DNA of 64,000 nucleotides from Caulobacter sp. FWC2. GTDB taxonomy: Bacteria; Pseudomonadota; Alphaproteobacteria; Caulobacterales; Caulobacteraceae. The stretch lies in the NCBI RefSeq assembly GCF_002742625.1, contig NZ_PEBF01000001.1, positions 682,001 to 746,000 of the forward strand. The letters are read 5' to 3'. This document shows, piece by piece, positions 25,506 to 35,790 of this stretch. The notes under the pieces were generated by a model. That model had not been told where the DNA came from, did not search any database, and saw nothing but the letters and a program-made list of their open reading frames with translations. The position numbers and the translations under genes were made by a program. Position 1 is the first letter of the stretch; every line of letters starts with the position of its first letter.

Positions 25506-26408
25506 TCAATCGGCCTGGCCCTGGAACCGTTCAATCAGGAAGGCCGTGGCCGGACCGGGCGGGGTGTCGCTGCGATAGATGGCGTGCAGCGCGTAGACCG
25601 CGTCGCTCAGGTCCGGCATGTCGAGGCGTTTCAGGCGGCCGGCGGCGATGTCCTCGCGGACCATGGGCTCGGGCATGTTGCCCCAGCCGAAGCCCTCCTT
25701 CAGCAGGAGGTGCTTGGCGCCCAGGTCGGCCAGCCGCCACGTGTGGACGCTGCCGACGGCGAAGTCGCGTCCCTCGGTCAGCTTCGAGCGGTCGGTCAAG
25801 ACGAGCTGGGTGTGGCCCCGCGCCGCGCCGGGCCGGTTGCGGCCCTCGGCCAGCGGATGGTCCGGCGCGGCGACAGGGATCAGCAGGGTCGAGCCGACCG
25901 CTATGGTCTCCAGGGCGTCGCCGCCGTTGACGACGTCCAGCGGCCCCGCAACGCCGATCGTGGCTCGACGGTCCAGCACCATCTGGGTCACCGCGCCCAG
26001 GCCCTCGACATAGAGGCGCAGGGTCACGGTCGGGAAGGCTTCGCGAAAGGCGCGCAGGGCGTCCACTACACGGGCGGTGGGCAGCATGACGTCGAGCACC
26101 AGATTGACCTCGGCCTCCAGTCCCTGGATCAGCCCCTTGGCCTGTGCGCGCAGGGACGCCACGTCGCCGGCGATCACGCGGGCCTGGGCCAGCACGACCC
26201 GGCCGGCCTCGGTCAGCACCGGCGTCTTGGCCGCGTCGCGATCGAACAGCGTCAGGCCCAGCTGCGCCTCCAGATTGGCGATGGCGTAGCTGACCACCGA
26301 ATTGGCCCGGTTCATCCGCCGCGCCGCGCCCGCGAAACTGCCGGCCTCGACCACGGCCAGGAACACCGACAGCTGGTCGAGGGTGGGACTGCCGGGCTCG
26401 GTCGTCAT
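25506..26408 (-). CDS. LysR family transcriptional regulator
   Basis: 300 residues. The N-terminal winged helix reads LDQLSVFLAVVEAGSFAGAA, then RRMNRANSVVSYAIANLEAQ and LGLTLFDRD, the LysR hallmark. The effector domain follows, with VNLVLDVMLPTARVVDALRA. Divergent from wrbA with 135 bp between, which usually means it regulates wrbA and itself; an inverted AAAATC/GATTTT pair (26423-26449) lies in that gap. Confidence 0.88.
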   Translation of the reverse strand: MTTEPGSPTLDQLSVFLAVVEAGSFAGAARRMNRANSVVSYAIANLEAQLGLTLFDRDAAKTPVLTEAGRVVLAQARVIAGDVASLRAQAKGLIQGLEAEVNLVLDVMLPTARVVDALRAFREAFPTVTLRLYVEGLGAVTQMVLDRRATIGVAGPLDVVNGGDALETIAVGSTLLIPVAAPDHPLAEGRNRPGAARGHTQLVLTDRSKLTEGRDFAVGSVHTWRLADLGAKHLLLKEGFGWGNMPEPMVREDIAAGRLKRLDMPDLSDAVYALHAIYRSDTPPGPATAFLIERFQGQAD

Positions 26409-26543
26409 GGGCTCACCGATCGAAAATCTCGAACATAATAGACGATTTTATTCGGCTGTTTCGCAAGCCCAAGCGGCGCCAAAAGACGCGCCAACGACGG
26501 GGCATGACGCTTCCGCCAAGCAAGACACCGAGGGTTCGCCGTC

Positions 26544-27143
26544 ATGGCCAAGGTTCTGGTTCTCTACTATTCGTCCTACGGTCACCTGGAGACGTTGGCC
26601 AAGGCCGTCGCCGAGGGCGCACGCGAAGCCGGCGCGACCGTCGACATCAAGCGCGTGCCGGAAACCGTACCGCTGGACATCGCCAAGGGCGCCCACTTCA
26701 AGCTCGACCAGGAAGCCCCGGTCGCGGCGGTCGAGGATCTGGCCAACTACGACGCCATCATCGTCGGCGCGCCGACCCGCTTCGGCCGCATGGCCTCACA
26801 GGTCGCGGCGTTCTTCGACCAGGCCGGCGGCCTGTGGGCGCGTGGCGCGCTGCACGGCAAGGTGGCCGGCGCCTTCACCTCGACCGCCACCCAGCATGGC
26901 GGTCAGGAAACGACGCTGTTCTCGATCATCACCAACCTGCTGCACTTCGGCACGACCATCGTGGGCATGGACTATGGCCACGCCGGCCAGATGACCCTGG
27001 ATGAAGTCACCGGCGGCAGCCCGTACGGCGCCACCACCATCGCCGGTGGCGACGGCTCGCGTCAGCCCAGCGAGAACGAGCTGACCGGCGCCCGCTACCA
27101 GGGCCGCCGCATCGCCGAAACGGCGATCAAGCTGCACGGCTGA
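26544..27143 (+). CDS. wrbA: NAD(P)H:quinone oxidoreductase WrbA
   Basis: 199-residue flavodoxin-like type IV quinone reductase that makes two-electron reductions and avoids semiquinones. The FMN phosphate loop is in [19 protein letters not shown] (residues 8-26). Family blocks are [40 protein letters not shown], and [20 protein letters not shown] with the [12 protein letters not shown] end. Complete and of normal length. A LysR gene is divergent and a strong terminator follows. Confidence 0.95.
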   Translation: MAKVLVLYYSSYGHLETLAKAVAEGAREAGATVDIKRVPETVPLDIAKGAHFKLDQEAPVAAVEDLANYDAIIVGAPTRFGRMASQVAAFFDQAGGLWARGALHGKVAGAFTSTATQHGGQETTLFSIITNLLHFGTTIVGMDYGHAGQMTLDEVTGGSPYGATTIAGGDGSRQPSENELTGARYQGRRIAETAIKLHG

Positions 27144-27193
27144 TCCCAGCTGTCCGGCCTTAGCCGGTCACATCTCTAGCGACCGGCAGTGAG

Positions 27194-27243
27194 GGGCCGG
27201 CCGGCTCCTTCCCCCTCCCGGGGAGCCGGTCGGCCCTTCTTTC
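27194..27243 (+). terminator. Terminator after wrbA
   Basis: GGGCCGGCCGGCTCC pairs with GGAGCCGGTCGGCCC (one mismatch) across a 13-nt C-rich loop and is followed by TTCTTTC. It lies 50 bp past the wrbA stop and before the 38-residue ORF. Confidence 0.75.
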
Positions 27244-27271
27244 GTTGATCTGGAAAACAAGGAGTCTCGCC

Positions 27272-27388
27272 ATGCGTCGCCGCAACAGCCTTTTCGCCGA
27301 CCTCTGGAGAGGTTTCGTCTTCATCGTGACCATCCGGGCGATCGCCAAGCACTATCGCTCGCGCCGTCTGTACCTGGCCGGCCGCTGA
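27272..27388 (+). CDS. Predicted 38-residue basic membrane-active or RNA-binding peptide, unknown
   Basis: MRRRNSLFADLWRGFVFIVT, then a segment with IRAIAKHYRSRRLY and a GR end. It has a strong ribosome binding site (AAGGAG, 7 nt before the ATG) and lies just after the wrbA terminator, so it should have its own promoter or come from read-through. Arginine-rich ends flank a short hydrophobic stretch (WRGFVFIVTI). I do not recognise the family. Confidence 0.5.
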   Translation: MRRRNSLFADLWRGFVFIVTIRAIAKHYRSRRLYLAGR

Positions 27389-27469
27389 CCCCGGCTCGGC
27401 CGCGCCGCGTCCGGCTCCCTGGTGTGAACTGGGGAGGCCGGATGCAGCGCACGCAGGATTGTCGAGTGA

Positions 27470-27620
27470 TGGCTGATTGAACTTGAGATGTATCATTTTG
27501 ATACAAAGTATTGTTTCTCGATTATTCAAATTCAACGTTGCTTCGTTATTAATGGTTATCAAAATAGTTTGAGTTGTTAATTATAGAATACTGAAAATTA
27601 AACGAAGGCGTAAGCTCGTT
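27470..27620. other. AT-rich stretch upstream of the first flagellin
   Basis: The sequence is mostly A and T, in sharp contrast with the surrounding GC-rich DNA, and has no gene. It includes a perfect palindrome GTATCATTTTGATAC at 27490-27504. It probably holds the flagellin promoter and activator sites; I could not place a convincing sigma-54 -24/-12 pair. Confidence 0.6.
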
Positions 27621-27636
27621 GTGCGAGGGTCGTGTT

Positions 27637-27672
27637 GGGCAAAACGCCCACCGGTCGTCAAAATGACGCCGG
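27637..27672 (+). promoter_or_regulatory. Structured 5' leader of flagellin 1
   Basis: Two consecutive hairpins precede the ribosome binding site (AGGAG at 27685-27689). Hairpin 1 is GGGC-AAAAC-GCCC. Hairpin 2 has a CCGG/CCGG stem with a bulge and CGTCA/TGACG arms around AAA. Nearly the same structure precedes flagellin 2. In Caulobacter, FlbT is known to bind flagellin leaders and control mRNA stability, so this is a likely FlbT target. Confidence 0.65.
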
Positions 27673-27699
27673 AATACCTCGAATAGGAGTTATTTCGTT

Positions 27700-28521
27700 A
27701 TGGCGCTGAACAGCATCAACACGAACTCGGGCGCTCTGATCGCCCTGCAAAACCTGAACTCGACGAATGCCGAACTGGGCAACGTCCAGCAACGCATCAA
27801 CACCGGCAAGAAGGTTGGTTCGGCCAAGGACAACGGCGCGATCTGGGCCATGGCCAAGACCCAGTCGTCGAACTCGTCGTCGCTGAACTCGGTCAAGGAC
27901 TCGCTGCAACGCGGTCAGTCGACCATCGACGTGGCCCTGGCCGCCGGCGACACCATCACCGACCTGCTCGGCAAGATGAAGGAAAAGGCCCTGGCCGCTT
28001 CCGACACCTCGCTGAACACCTCTTCGTTCAACGCGCTGAAGGCTGACTTCAACTCGCTGCGCGACCAGGTCCAGAAGGCCGCCGACAACGCCAAGTTCAA
28101 CGGCGTCAGCCTGGCCGACGGCAAGGTCAGCAAGATGACCTTCCTGGCCAACTCGGATGGCTCGGGCTTCACTGTCAACGCGAAGACCCTGGGTCTGGCC
28201 GGCATCGGTCTCTCGGCCGGTTCGACCTTCGCCAGCGCCAGCGCGGCCAAGACGATGATCGCCAGCATCGACAGCGCCATCGGCACGGCCACCAACAAGC
28301 TGGCCTCGCTGGGCACGGCCTCGACCGGTCTCGACACCCACCTGACCTTCATCGGCAAGCTGCAAGACAGCCTGGACGCCGGTGTCGGCAACCTGGTGGA
28401 CGCCGACCTGGCCAAGGAAAGCGCCAAGCTGCAGTCGCTGCAGACCAAGCAGCAGTTGGGCATCCAGGCCCTGTCGATCGCGAACTCCTCGAGCTCGTCG
28501 ATCCTCAGCCTGTTCCGCTAA
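27700..28521 (+). CDS. Flagellin (alpha-type, first copy)
   Basis: 273-residue filament subunit. It has the conserved N-terminal D0/D1 coiled region ([20 protein letters not shown]) and C-terminal D0 ([20 protein letters not shown], ending [10 protein letters not shown]). The short central domain lacks the D2/D3 regions of enteric flagellins. There is no signal peptide, as expected for type III export. It is most like the FljM/N/O or FljJ/K/L group of Caulobacter, which I cannot separate by eye. Expressed from its own leader, with a terminator 30 bp after the stop. Confidence 0.95.
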   Translation: MALNSINTNSGALIALQNLNSTNAELGNVQQRINTGKKVGSAKDNGAIWAMAKTQSSNSSSLNSVKDSLQRGQSTIDVALAAGDTITDLLGKMKEKALAASDTSLNTSSFNALKADFNSLRDQVQKAADNAKFNGVSLADGKVSKMTFLANSDGSGFTVNAKTLGLAGIGLSAGSTFASASAAKTMIASIDSAIGTATNKLASLGTASTGLDTHLTFIGKLQDSLDAGVGNLVDADLAKESAKLQSLQTKQQLGIQALSIANSSSSSILSLFR

Positions 28522-28550
28522 GCCGGACTTCGTCGACTTAAAGGTCGTCG

Positions 28551-28580
28551 AAAGGGCGAGTCTCCGGACTCGCCCTTTTT
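28551..28580 (+). terminator. Terminator after flagellin 1
   Basis: AAAGGGCGAGTC pairs with GACTCGCCCTTT around TCCG, followed by a T-run. A textbook intrinsic terminator 30 bp after the stop. The remaining 200 bp to the next flagellin hold its promoter region, including an inverted TTTGGT/ACCAAA pair near 28720-28736. Confidence 0.85.
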
Positions 28581-28787
28581 CTTTGAGCCCAGTTTCTCAG
28601 AGTCTAGCTCGAGGCCGTGAGGTGCAGTGAGAGTCCTTTAACTGTGTGCCAATTTGGGACACTTTCCGAAATCTAGTAATGAGTCCTAACGTGCGGGGCG
28701 CGCTTCTTAAGGAAGTAATTTGGTGATTCAACCAAAGGGCCTTCTGCATCAACTATATTGAAAGAGCGGGTGGCATAGTGTCGCGGT

Positions 28788-28823
28788 GGGCAAAACGCCC
28801 GCCGGCCGTCAAAACGACGCCGG
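28788..28823 (+). promoter_or_regulatory. Structured 5' leader of flagellin 2
   Basis: Same plan as at 27637: GGGC-AAAAC-GCCC, then a CCGG/CCGG stem with CGTC/GACG arms around AAAA, and AGGAG at 28836-28840. Differences from copy 1 fall in the loop, the bulge and the closing position of the arm, so the structure is kept. Confidence 0.65.
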
Positions 28824-28851
28824 AACACCTCGAATAGGAGTTGTTCGTCCC

Positions 28852-29673
28852 ATGCCGTTGAACAGCATCAACACGAACTCGGGCGCGCTGATCGCCCTGC
28901 AAAACCTGAACACCACCAACAGCGAGCTTCAGGTCACTCAGCAACGGATCAACACCGGCAAGAAGGTCGGCAACGCCAAGGATAACGGCGCTGTCTGGGC
29001 CATGGCCAAGAACCAGTCGTCGAACTCCACGGCGCTGAACTCGGTGAAGGACTCGCTGCAACGCGGCCAGTCGACCATCGATGTGGCCCTGGCCGCCGGC
29101 GACACCATCACCGACCTGCTCGGCAAGATGAAGGAAAAGGCCCTGGCCGCTTCCGACACCTCGCTGAACACCTCTTCGTTCAACGCGCTGAAGTCGGACT
29201 TCGACTCGCTGCGCGACCAGGTCCAGAAGGCCGCCGACAACGCCAAGTTCAACGGCGTCAGCCTGGCCGACGGCAAGGCCACCAAGATGACCTTCCTGGC
29301 CAACACCGACGGCTCGGGCTTCACCGTGAAGGCCCAAACCCTGGGTCTGGGCGGCATCGGCCTGTCGGCGGCTTCCAGCTTCGCCACGGCGACGGCCGCC
29401 AAGACGATGATCGGCAGCATCGACAAGGCCATCGGCACGGCCACCAACAAGCTGGCCTCGCTGGGCACGGCCTCGACCGGCCTCGACACCCACCTGACCT
29501 TCGTCGGCAAGCTGCAAGACAGCCTGGACGCCGGCGTCGGCAACCTGGTGGACGCCGACCTGGCCAAGGAAAGCGCCAAGCTGCAGTCGCTGCAGACCAA
29601 GCAACAGCTGGGCATCCAGGCCCTGTCGATCGCGAACTCCTCGAGCTCGTCGATCCTCAGCCTGTTCCGCTAA
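28852..29673 (+). CDS. Flagellin (alpha-type, second copy)
   Basis: 273 residues, the same length as the first copy and very similar throughout; whole stretches of DNA are identical, as in the [19 protein letters not shown] region and the C-terminal [20 protein letters not shown]. Changes concentrate near residues 20-50 and 150-180. The start is the ATG at 28852, matching copy 1. Each copy has its own leader and terminator. C. crescentus is known to have a three-flagellin cluster (fljMNO), and only two are found here. Confidence 0.95.
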   Translation: MPLNSINTNSGALIALQNLNTTNSELQVTQQRINTGKKVGNAKDNGAVWAMAKNQSSNSTALNSVKDSLQRGQSTIDVALAAGDTITDLLGKMKEKALAASDTSLNTSSFNALKSDFDSLRDQVQKAADNAKFNGVSLADGKATKMTFLANTDGSGFTVKAQTLGLGGIGLSAASSFATATAAKTMIGSIDKAIGTATNKLASLGTASTGLDTHLTFVGKLQDSLDAGVGNLVDADLAKESAKLQSLQTKQQLGIQALSIANSSSSSILSLFR

Positions 29674-29714
29674 GCAGCAGAACGCTTTCGACCGCCACTG
29701 CGGTCGCGACCTTT

Positions 29715-29743
29715 GGGGCGGACCTTCGGGTCCGCCCTTTTTT
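29715..29743 (+). terminator. Terminator after flagellin 2
   Basis: GGGGCGGACC, TTCG loop, GGTCCGCCC then TTTTTT. A perfect intrinsic terminator 42 bp after the stop. Confidence 0.9.
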
Positions 29744-29779
29744 GTCTTCAGCTTGGATTTCTTCAAAGGTGGTCCACGA

Positions 29780-29796
29780 AAGTGGTCTGACCACTT
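29780..29796. promoter_or_regulatory. Palindromic operator candidate upstream of GH3
   Basis: AAGTGGTCTGACCACTT is a perfect 17-bp palindrome with the TGGTC-N-GACCA core typical of GntR (FadR-subfamily) operators. It lies about 90 bp before the GH3 start. The regulator is not in the window. Confidence 0.5.
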
Positions 29797-29885
29797 GCCT
29801 CCGCGACCTTCGTCATGACAACGTTGTCCAAGACGTTTCAAAAGCGCGCGGCGACTTAGCCGTCGAACAAGAAGAGTTGGGGAGT

Positions 29886-32344
<2,459 letters not shown>

Positions 32345-32345
<1 letters not shown>

Positions 32346-32501
32346 ATCCTCCCCCGCAGCGCGGGGGAGGTGGCCTCCCCGGGTCGCGCGGAGCGCGCGC
32401 CCGAGGATAAACTCCGGGCCGGAGGGGGCCAACTCGGCCTATTCAGCATTGGCCCCCTCAGTCGCTACGCGACAGCTCCCCCGCAGCGCGGGGTGAGCAT
32501 C
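32345..32501. repeat. Palindromic intergenic repeat, copy E
   Basis: Begins 3 bp after the GH3 stop codon starts to end. Ends GATCCTCCCCCGCAGCGCGG and CTCCCCCGCAGCGCGGGGTG are inverted, with inner GGAGGGGGCC and GGCCCCCTCAGTCGCTACGC blocks like copies D and F. The middle is longer than in D and F, with an added palindrome (GCGCGGAGCGCGCGC). It could end GH3 transcription. Confidence 0.75.
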
Positions 32502-32598
32502 TACCCGAAGCTACAGCACGAAAGCCTGGTGAACGCCGCGTTAACCAGCAACCCCTTGTTCCGGCGAGCCATTTGAACCCCCGAAAGGAGTTCGCCCG

Positions 32599-32754
32599 GT
32601 GGAGTACGACGAGCGTCAAGCGTGGATCGCCCTGTGGACCGCCGTCTTCGGCGAGCCGCCGCCCGTGGAGCCCGATCGGGAACCGACATCGCGGATCCTG
32701 GTCGAGCATCTGCCGCCGACGCTCCCCTACGAGATCAAGTCCCGAACTGAGTGA
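32599..32754 (+). CDS. Hypothetical 51-residue protein (GTG start)
   Basis: A GTG at 32599 follows AAAGGAG by 8 nt, an excellent ribosome binding site. The protein is acidic: VEYDERQAWIALWTAVFGEP, PPVEPDREPTSR, LVEHLPPTLPYEIKSRTE. The base composition by codon position looks like coding sequence. It ends 20 bp inside the convergent carboxylesterase gene. I recognise no family. Confidence 0.55.
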   Translation: MEYDERQAWIALWTAVFGEPPPVEPDREPTSRILVEHLPPTLPYEIKSRTE

Positions 32755-34360
32755 ACGGCACGCGGTTGAAGAATTCGCGCTCAGCCCCGCGCGGGTCGTC
32801 CTCCAGCCGCGAGGTGTTGTCGAACACCATGGTCTGGCGGCGGGGCAGGGTGTAGGGCTCCCACTTCGGCAGGGCGCCGCCATTGGGATCGCCCGTGCTG
32901 GCGAAGCGCACGAAGGCGTCGCTCATCGTGTTGGACATGGCGACCGAGTCCGGTCCCGTCCCGACGATCGAGCCCTTGGCGTCCAGCGTGCCGAACACCA
33001 GGCCGATGTCGATGGTGTGCGGCGCGCCGAAGATCCCGCCGTCCTTGGGCGACTTCCAATTGACCTGATAGGCGAAGGCGGGGGCGCCGGCCTTGGCGCG
33101 TTCCTCGTCCTGGATGATCGCCGCCTTCCAAGAGCGGCCGGCGGTCGAGGCGGCGAAATAGACGTCCGAGGGCGAGTAGGTCGGATAGGTCTTGCGATAG
33201 AAGGCCACCACCGTCTCGGGATCGATGTCGATGCGGGCGTTGAACTGGCCCGGCAGGCGAGCGATCACCTCGTCCCAGCTCTTGGGGAACGCCCCGGCGT
33301 CCCAGCCGATGAAGCCCTTGGTCTCGTCGTGGGTGTTGCCACACATCATCGGCACAGAGAGGCTCACGGGCGAGGCGTCGGGGAAGAACGGGTGGCGGTC
33401 CAGGGTCCGCTCGTCCAGCACCGGGCCCATATAGACCCCGCCCGATCCGGCGATCGGATCGACCGCCCGCAGGCCTTCGACGATCTTGTCGGCGGGCAGG
33501 GCGCGCAGGGCCGCCAGGTCCTTGGCGCCGACCTTGTCCCCAAGAGCCTTTTCAATGAAAGCCTTAGCGCGCTTGGTGGCGTTAAACGGGCCGCTGGCGG
33601 TGACCTGCTGGCCGCTCATGGTGGCCGCGCGATGGAACAGGCCCTTGGCGTTCGGCTGGGCCAGCAGGGTGGCGATCTTGGCCCCTCCGCCGGATTGGCC
33701 GAACAGCATCACCCGGCCAGGATCCCCGCCGAAGGCGGCGATGTTGTCGCGCACCCATTGCAGGGCCAGGACCAGGTCCAGCTGACCGGCATTGCCGCTG
33801 TCGGCCACCGACGGATCGTTGAACAGGCGCGCCAGATAGAGATAGCCGAAGGCGTTCAGGCGGTGGTTGACCGTGACCACCACGACGTCGCCGCGCCTGG
33901 CCAGCTTCGTCCCCTCGTACCACGGGTGGCTGCCCGAGCCGGTGTTGTAGGCGCCGCCGTGGATATAGACCATGACCGGACGCTTCTGGCCGTCGGCGAG
34001 CCCGGTCTTGGACGCCTTGGCGGGAGTCCAGACGTTGAGGAACAGGCAGTCCTCGCCTTGCGTCTCCTCCTCGCCCTTACCCTGGGGGCAGGACGCGCCA
34101 TAGGTCAGGGCGTCCCTGACGTCGGTCCAGGGCTCGGGCTTCACAGGCGCGGCGAAACGGCGCGCGCCGCCGGTGTCCTGGCCATAGCGCAGGCCCTTGA
34201 ACACGCTGACCTCGCCATCGACATAGCCGCGCACCTTGCCGGCGGTGGTCGCCACGACCGGCGAGCGCTTCTGCGCCGCATAGCCGGCTTGGGGCAGGGC
34301 GGCATAGGCGACCAGGGCGGCGGCGCCGGTGATCAGGGTGCGGCGGGTGGCGGTGTGCAC
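32735..34360 (-). CDS. Type B carboxylesterase, secreted
   Basis: 541-residue alpha/beta hydrolase. The start is a GTG at 34360 with GGAGGA just upstream. An RR leader (ATRRTLITGAAALVAYAALP) suggests export, perhaps by Tat. The oxyanion region is YIHGGAYNTGSGSHPWYEG, the nucleophile elbow FGQSGGGAKI (Ser ~221), the acid and His follow in DERTLDRHPFFP and GNTHDETKGF regions. Carboxylesterases of this group deacylate plant-wall esters or small esters; next to GH3, mannanase and xylose genes, an acetyl- or feruloyl-esterase role is likely but unproven. Confidence 0.88.
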   Translation of the reverse strand: MHTATRRTLITGAAALVAYAALPQAGYAAQKRSPVVATTAGKVRGYVDGEVSVFKGLRYGQDTGGARRFAAPVKPEPWTDVRDALTYGASCPQGKGEEETQGEDCLFLNVWTPAKASKTGLADGQKRPVMVYIHGGAYNTGSGSHPWYEGTKLARRGDVVVVTVNHRLNAFGYLYLARLFNDPSVADSGNAGQLDLVLALQWVRDNIAAFGGDPGRVMLFGQSGGGAKIATLLAQPNAKGLFHRAATMSGQQVTASGPFNATKRAKAFIEKALGDKVGAKDLAALRALPADKIVEGLRAVDPIAGSGGVYMGPVLDERTLDRHPFFPDASPVSLSVPMMCGNTHDETKGFIGWDAGAFPKSWDEVIARLPGQFNARIDIDPETVVAFYRKTYPTYSPSDVYFAASTAGRSWKAAIIQDEERAKAGAPAFAYQVNWKSPKDGGIFGAPHTIDIGLVFGTLDAKGSIVGTGPDSVAMSNTMSDAFVRFASTGDPNGGALPKWEPYTLPRRQTMVFDNTSRLEDDPRGAEREFFNRVPFTQFGT

Positions 34361-34394
34361 AGCGGGTCCTCCAGCGCTTTCTTGGCGCGCTTTC

Positions 34395-34426
34395 CGGTAG
34401 CGGTAGCACGAGTGACACCGGTGACA
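34395..34426. promoter_or_regulatory. Candidate LacI-type operators upstream of the carboxylesterase
   Basis: Two adjacent elements precede the carboxylesterase start: CGGTAGCGGTAGCA (11 of 14 matches to the xyl operator TGGTAGCGCTAACA) and TGACACCGGTGACA. The second shares a CACCGGTG core with sequence upstream of the GH43 gene (52316-52323). Confidence 0.4.
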
Positions 34427-34470
34427 ATCCCCTTTCGACGGTGGTGCGAGCCGTCGGGCTGGGCCGCTCG

Positions 34471-35790
34471 CTAGAGCCCTCGCACCGCCGCCGCGTGCTC
34501 GGCGATCACCGCCAGGGTCGCGACGTCGGTGTCGAAGACGCCGTAGAGGCCCTGCTCCTCCTGGGGCGGATCGCCGACGAAGCTCTTGTCGCCATGGGCG
34601 AACCAGGCGTCGGAATGCTGGGCGCGGCCTTCGCCGTTCCAGGCCCAGAAGTTGGTCCCGGCCGTCGGGCCGCCGGCCTTCATGTCGTCCAGGGCCAGGC
34701 CGTAGATCGTCCGGTAGAAGCGGTCCTTGTCGGCCGTGGCCGAGCCGGGGACGAAGGCGCGGGCGTCGCGGACCAGGCCGAACTCCTCAATGACCAGCGG
34801 CTTGTTCAGCGACCTGGCCAGGGCGATGTGGCGGGTCACGTACTCGCGGCAGCGGGCCTCGCCTTCCGCATAGGTGGCCGGCTGGTTCTTGGGGTCGATC
34901 CAGCTCCAGTTGTTGGGCCAGACGTGGGCTGTGACATAGTCGATGGTCGCGGGCCTGTGGGCCTCGACCACGCAGGCCTCGCTGCGCAGGCATCCCATGC
35001 TGCCCTCGCTGCCGGTGCAGACCAGATGGCGCGGATCCAATGACTTGATCAGGGCCGAGGTCTCGCGGATCCAGGCATAGTAGGGCGGCAGCAGCGTGTC
35101 GGCCTTGGCTTCGGTCCCGCCCGGACGGGGCTCGTTGGCCAGTTGCCAGGCCATGATCGTCGGGTCGTCGCGATAGGCCTTGCCGGTGACGCTGTTGGTC
35201 CGCTGGACTAGGCCGGTCAGGTAGCGGCGGAACAGGGTGTTGGCCCTGGCGTCAGCATAGAACCGGGCCGAATAGTCCGGATATTCCGGCCACGGATGTT
35301 CAGGGTCGCCCGCCTCGAACCAGGGGCCATCGCCGGTCCAGTTCAGATAGGCCGGCATGCCGCCTGACCAGTCCCAGAAGTTGTTGACGTAGATCACCGC
35401 CTTTATGTCGCGACGGGCCATTTCGGCCAGCAGCCAGTCGAGGCCGTTCAGCAGGTCGGCGCTGTAGACGCCCGGTTCCTCCTGCATCGTCGGCGACACG
35501 GCGGCCTTGGCTGGCGAGCGCTCGCCCGCCCCCAGCACCCGCAGATTGGTGACGCCCAGGGCCTTCAGACGATCCAGCTCGCGCCCCAACCGCGCGCGGT
35601 CGCCGGTAGCGCCGGGCGCGCCCAGCCAGGCCCCGTACCAGAGATTCGCGCCGACGAAGCGGTAGGGCTTGCCATCCAGCGCGAGACGGCCGTCCTTCAC
35701 GGCGACGAAGCCCTTGGCCGGCGCGGCGGCCGCGCCAAGCGCCGGCAGGGCGGCGAGGCCGGCCAGCAGCTGGCGGCGCGAGGCGGTCAT
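34471..35790 (-). CDS. GH5 endo-beta-1,4-mannanase-like, secreted
   Basis: 439-residue glycoside hydrolase. The ATG at 35790 gives an RR-containing leader (MTASRRQLLAGLAALPALGA) and overlaps the upstream hydrolase stop by ATGA. The TIM barrel has KPYRFVGANLWYGAWLG (typical of GH5_7 mannanases), YVNNFWDWSGGMPAYL, the acid/base Glu in WQLANEPRPGG, HVWPNNWSW, and the nucleophile Glu in LVIEEFG. GH5_7 hallmarks are good; the substrate call (mannan) is by family. Confidence 0.85.
   Translation of the reverse strand: MTASRRQLLAGLAALPALGAAAAPAKGFVAVKDGRLALDGKPYRFVGANLWYGAWLGAPGATGDRARLGRELDRLKALGVTNLRVLGAGERSPAKAAVSPTMQEEPGVYSADLLNGLDWLLAEMARRDIKAVIYVNNFWDWSGGMPAYLNWTGDGPWFEAGDPEHPWPEYPDYSARFYADARANTLFRRYLTGLVQRTNSVTGKAYRDDPTIMAWQLANEPRPGGTEAKADTLLPPYYAWIRETSALIKSLDPRHLVCTGSEGSMGCLRSEACVVEAHRPATIDYVTAHVWPNNWSWIDPKNQPATYAEGEARCREYVTRHIALARSLNKPLVIEEFGLVRDARAFVPGSATADKDRFYRTIYGLALDDMKAGGPTAGTNFWAWNGEGRAQHSDAWFAHGDKSFVGDPPQEEQGLYGVFDTDVATLAVIAEHAAAVRGL

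Noticed and set aside
26409..26543. Long inverted AAAATC/GATTTT pair as a defined LysR box
   Set aside because: The spacing and sequence do not clearly fit T-N11-A; kept only as a remark in the LysR entry.
28771..28784. Sigma-54 promoter TGGCATAGTGTCGC before flagellin 2
   Set aside because: The GG-to-GC spacing is one base short, and no matching element is at the same place before flagellin 1.
32501..32572. 23-residue minus-strand peptide (MARRNKGLLVNAAF)
   Set aside because: No ribosome binding site, and it overlaps the stretch just before the better supported 51-residue gene.
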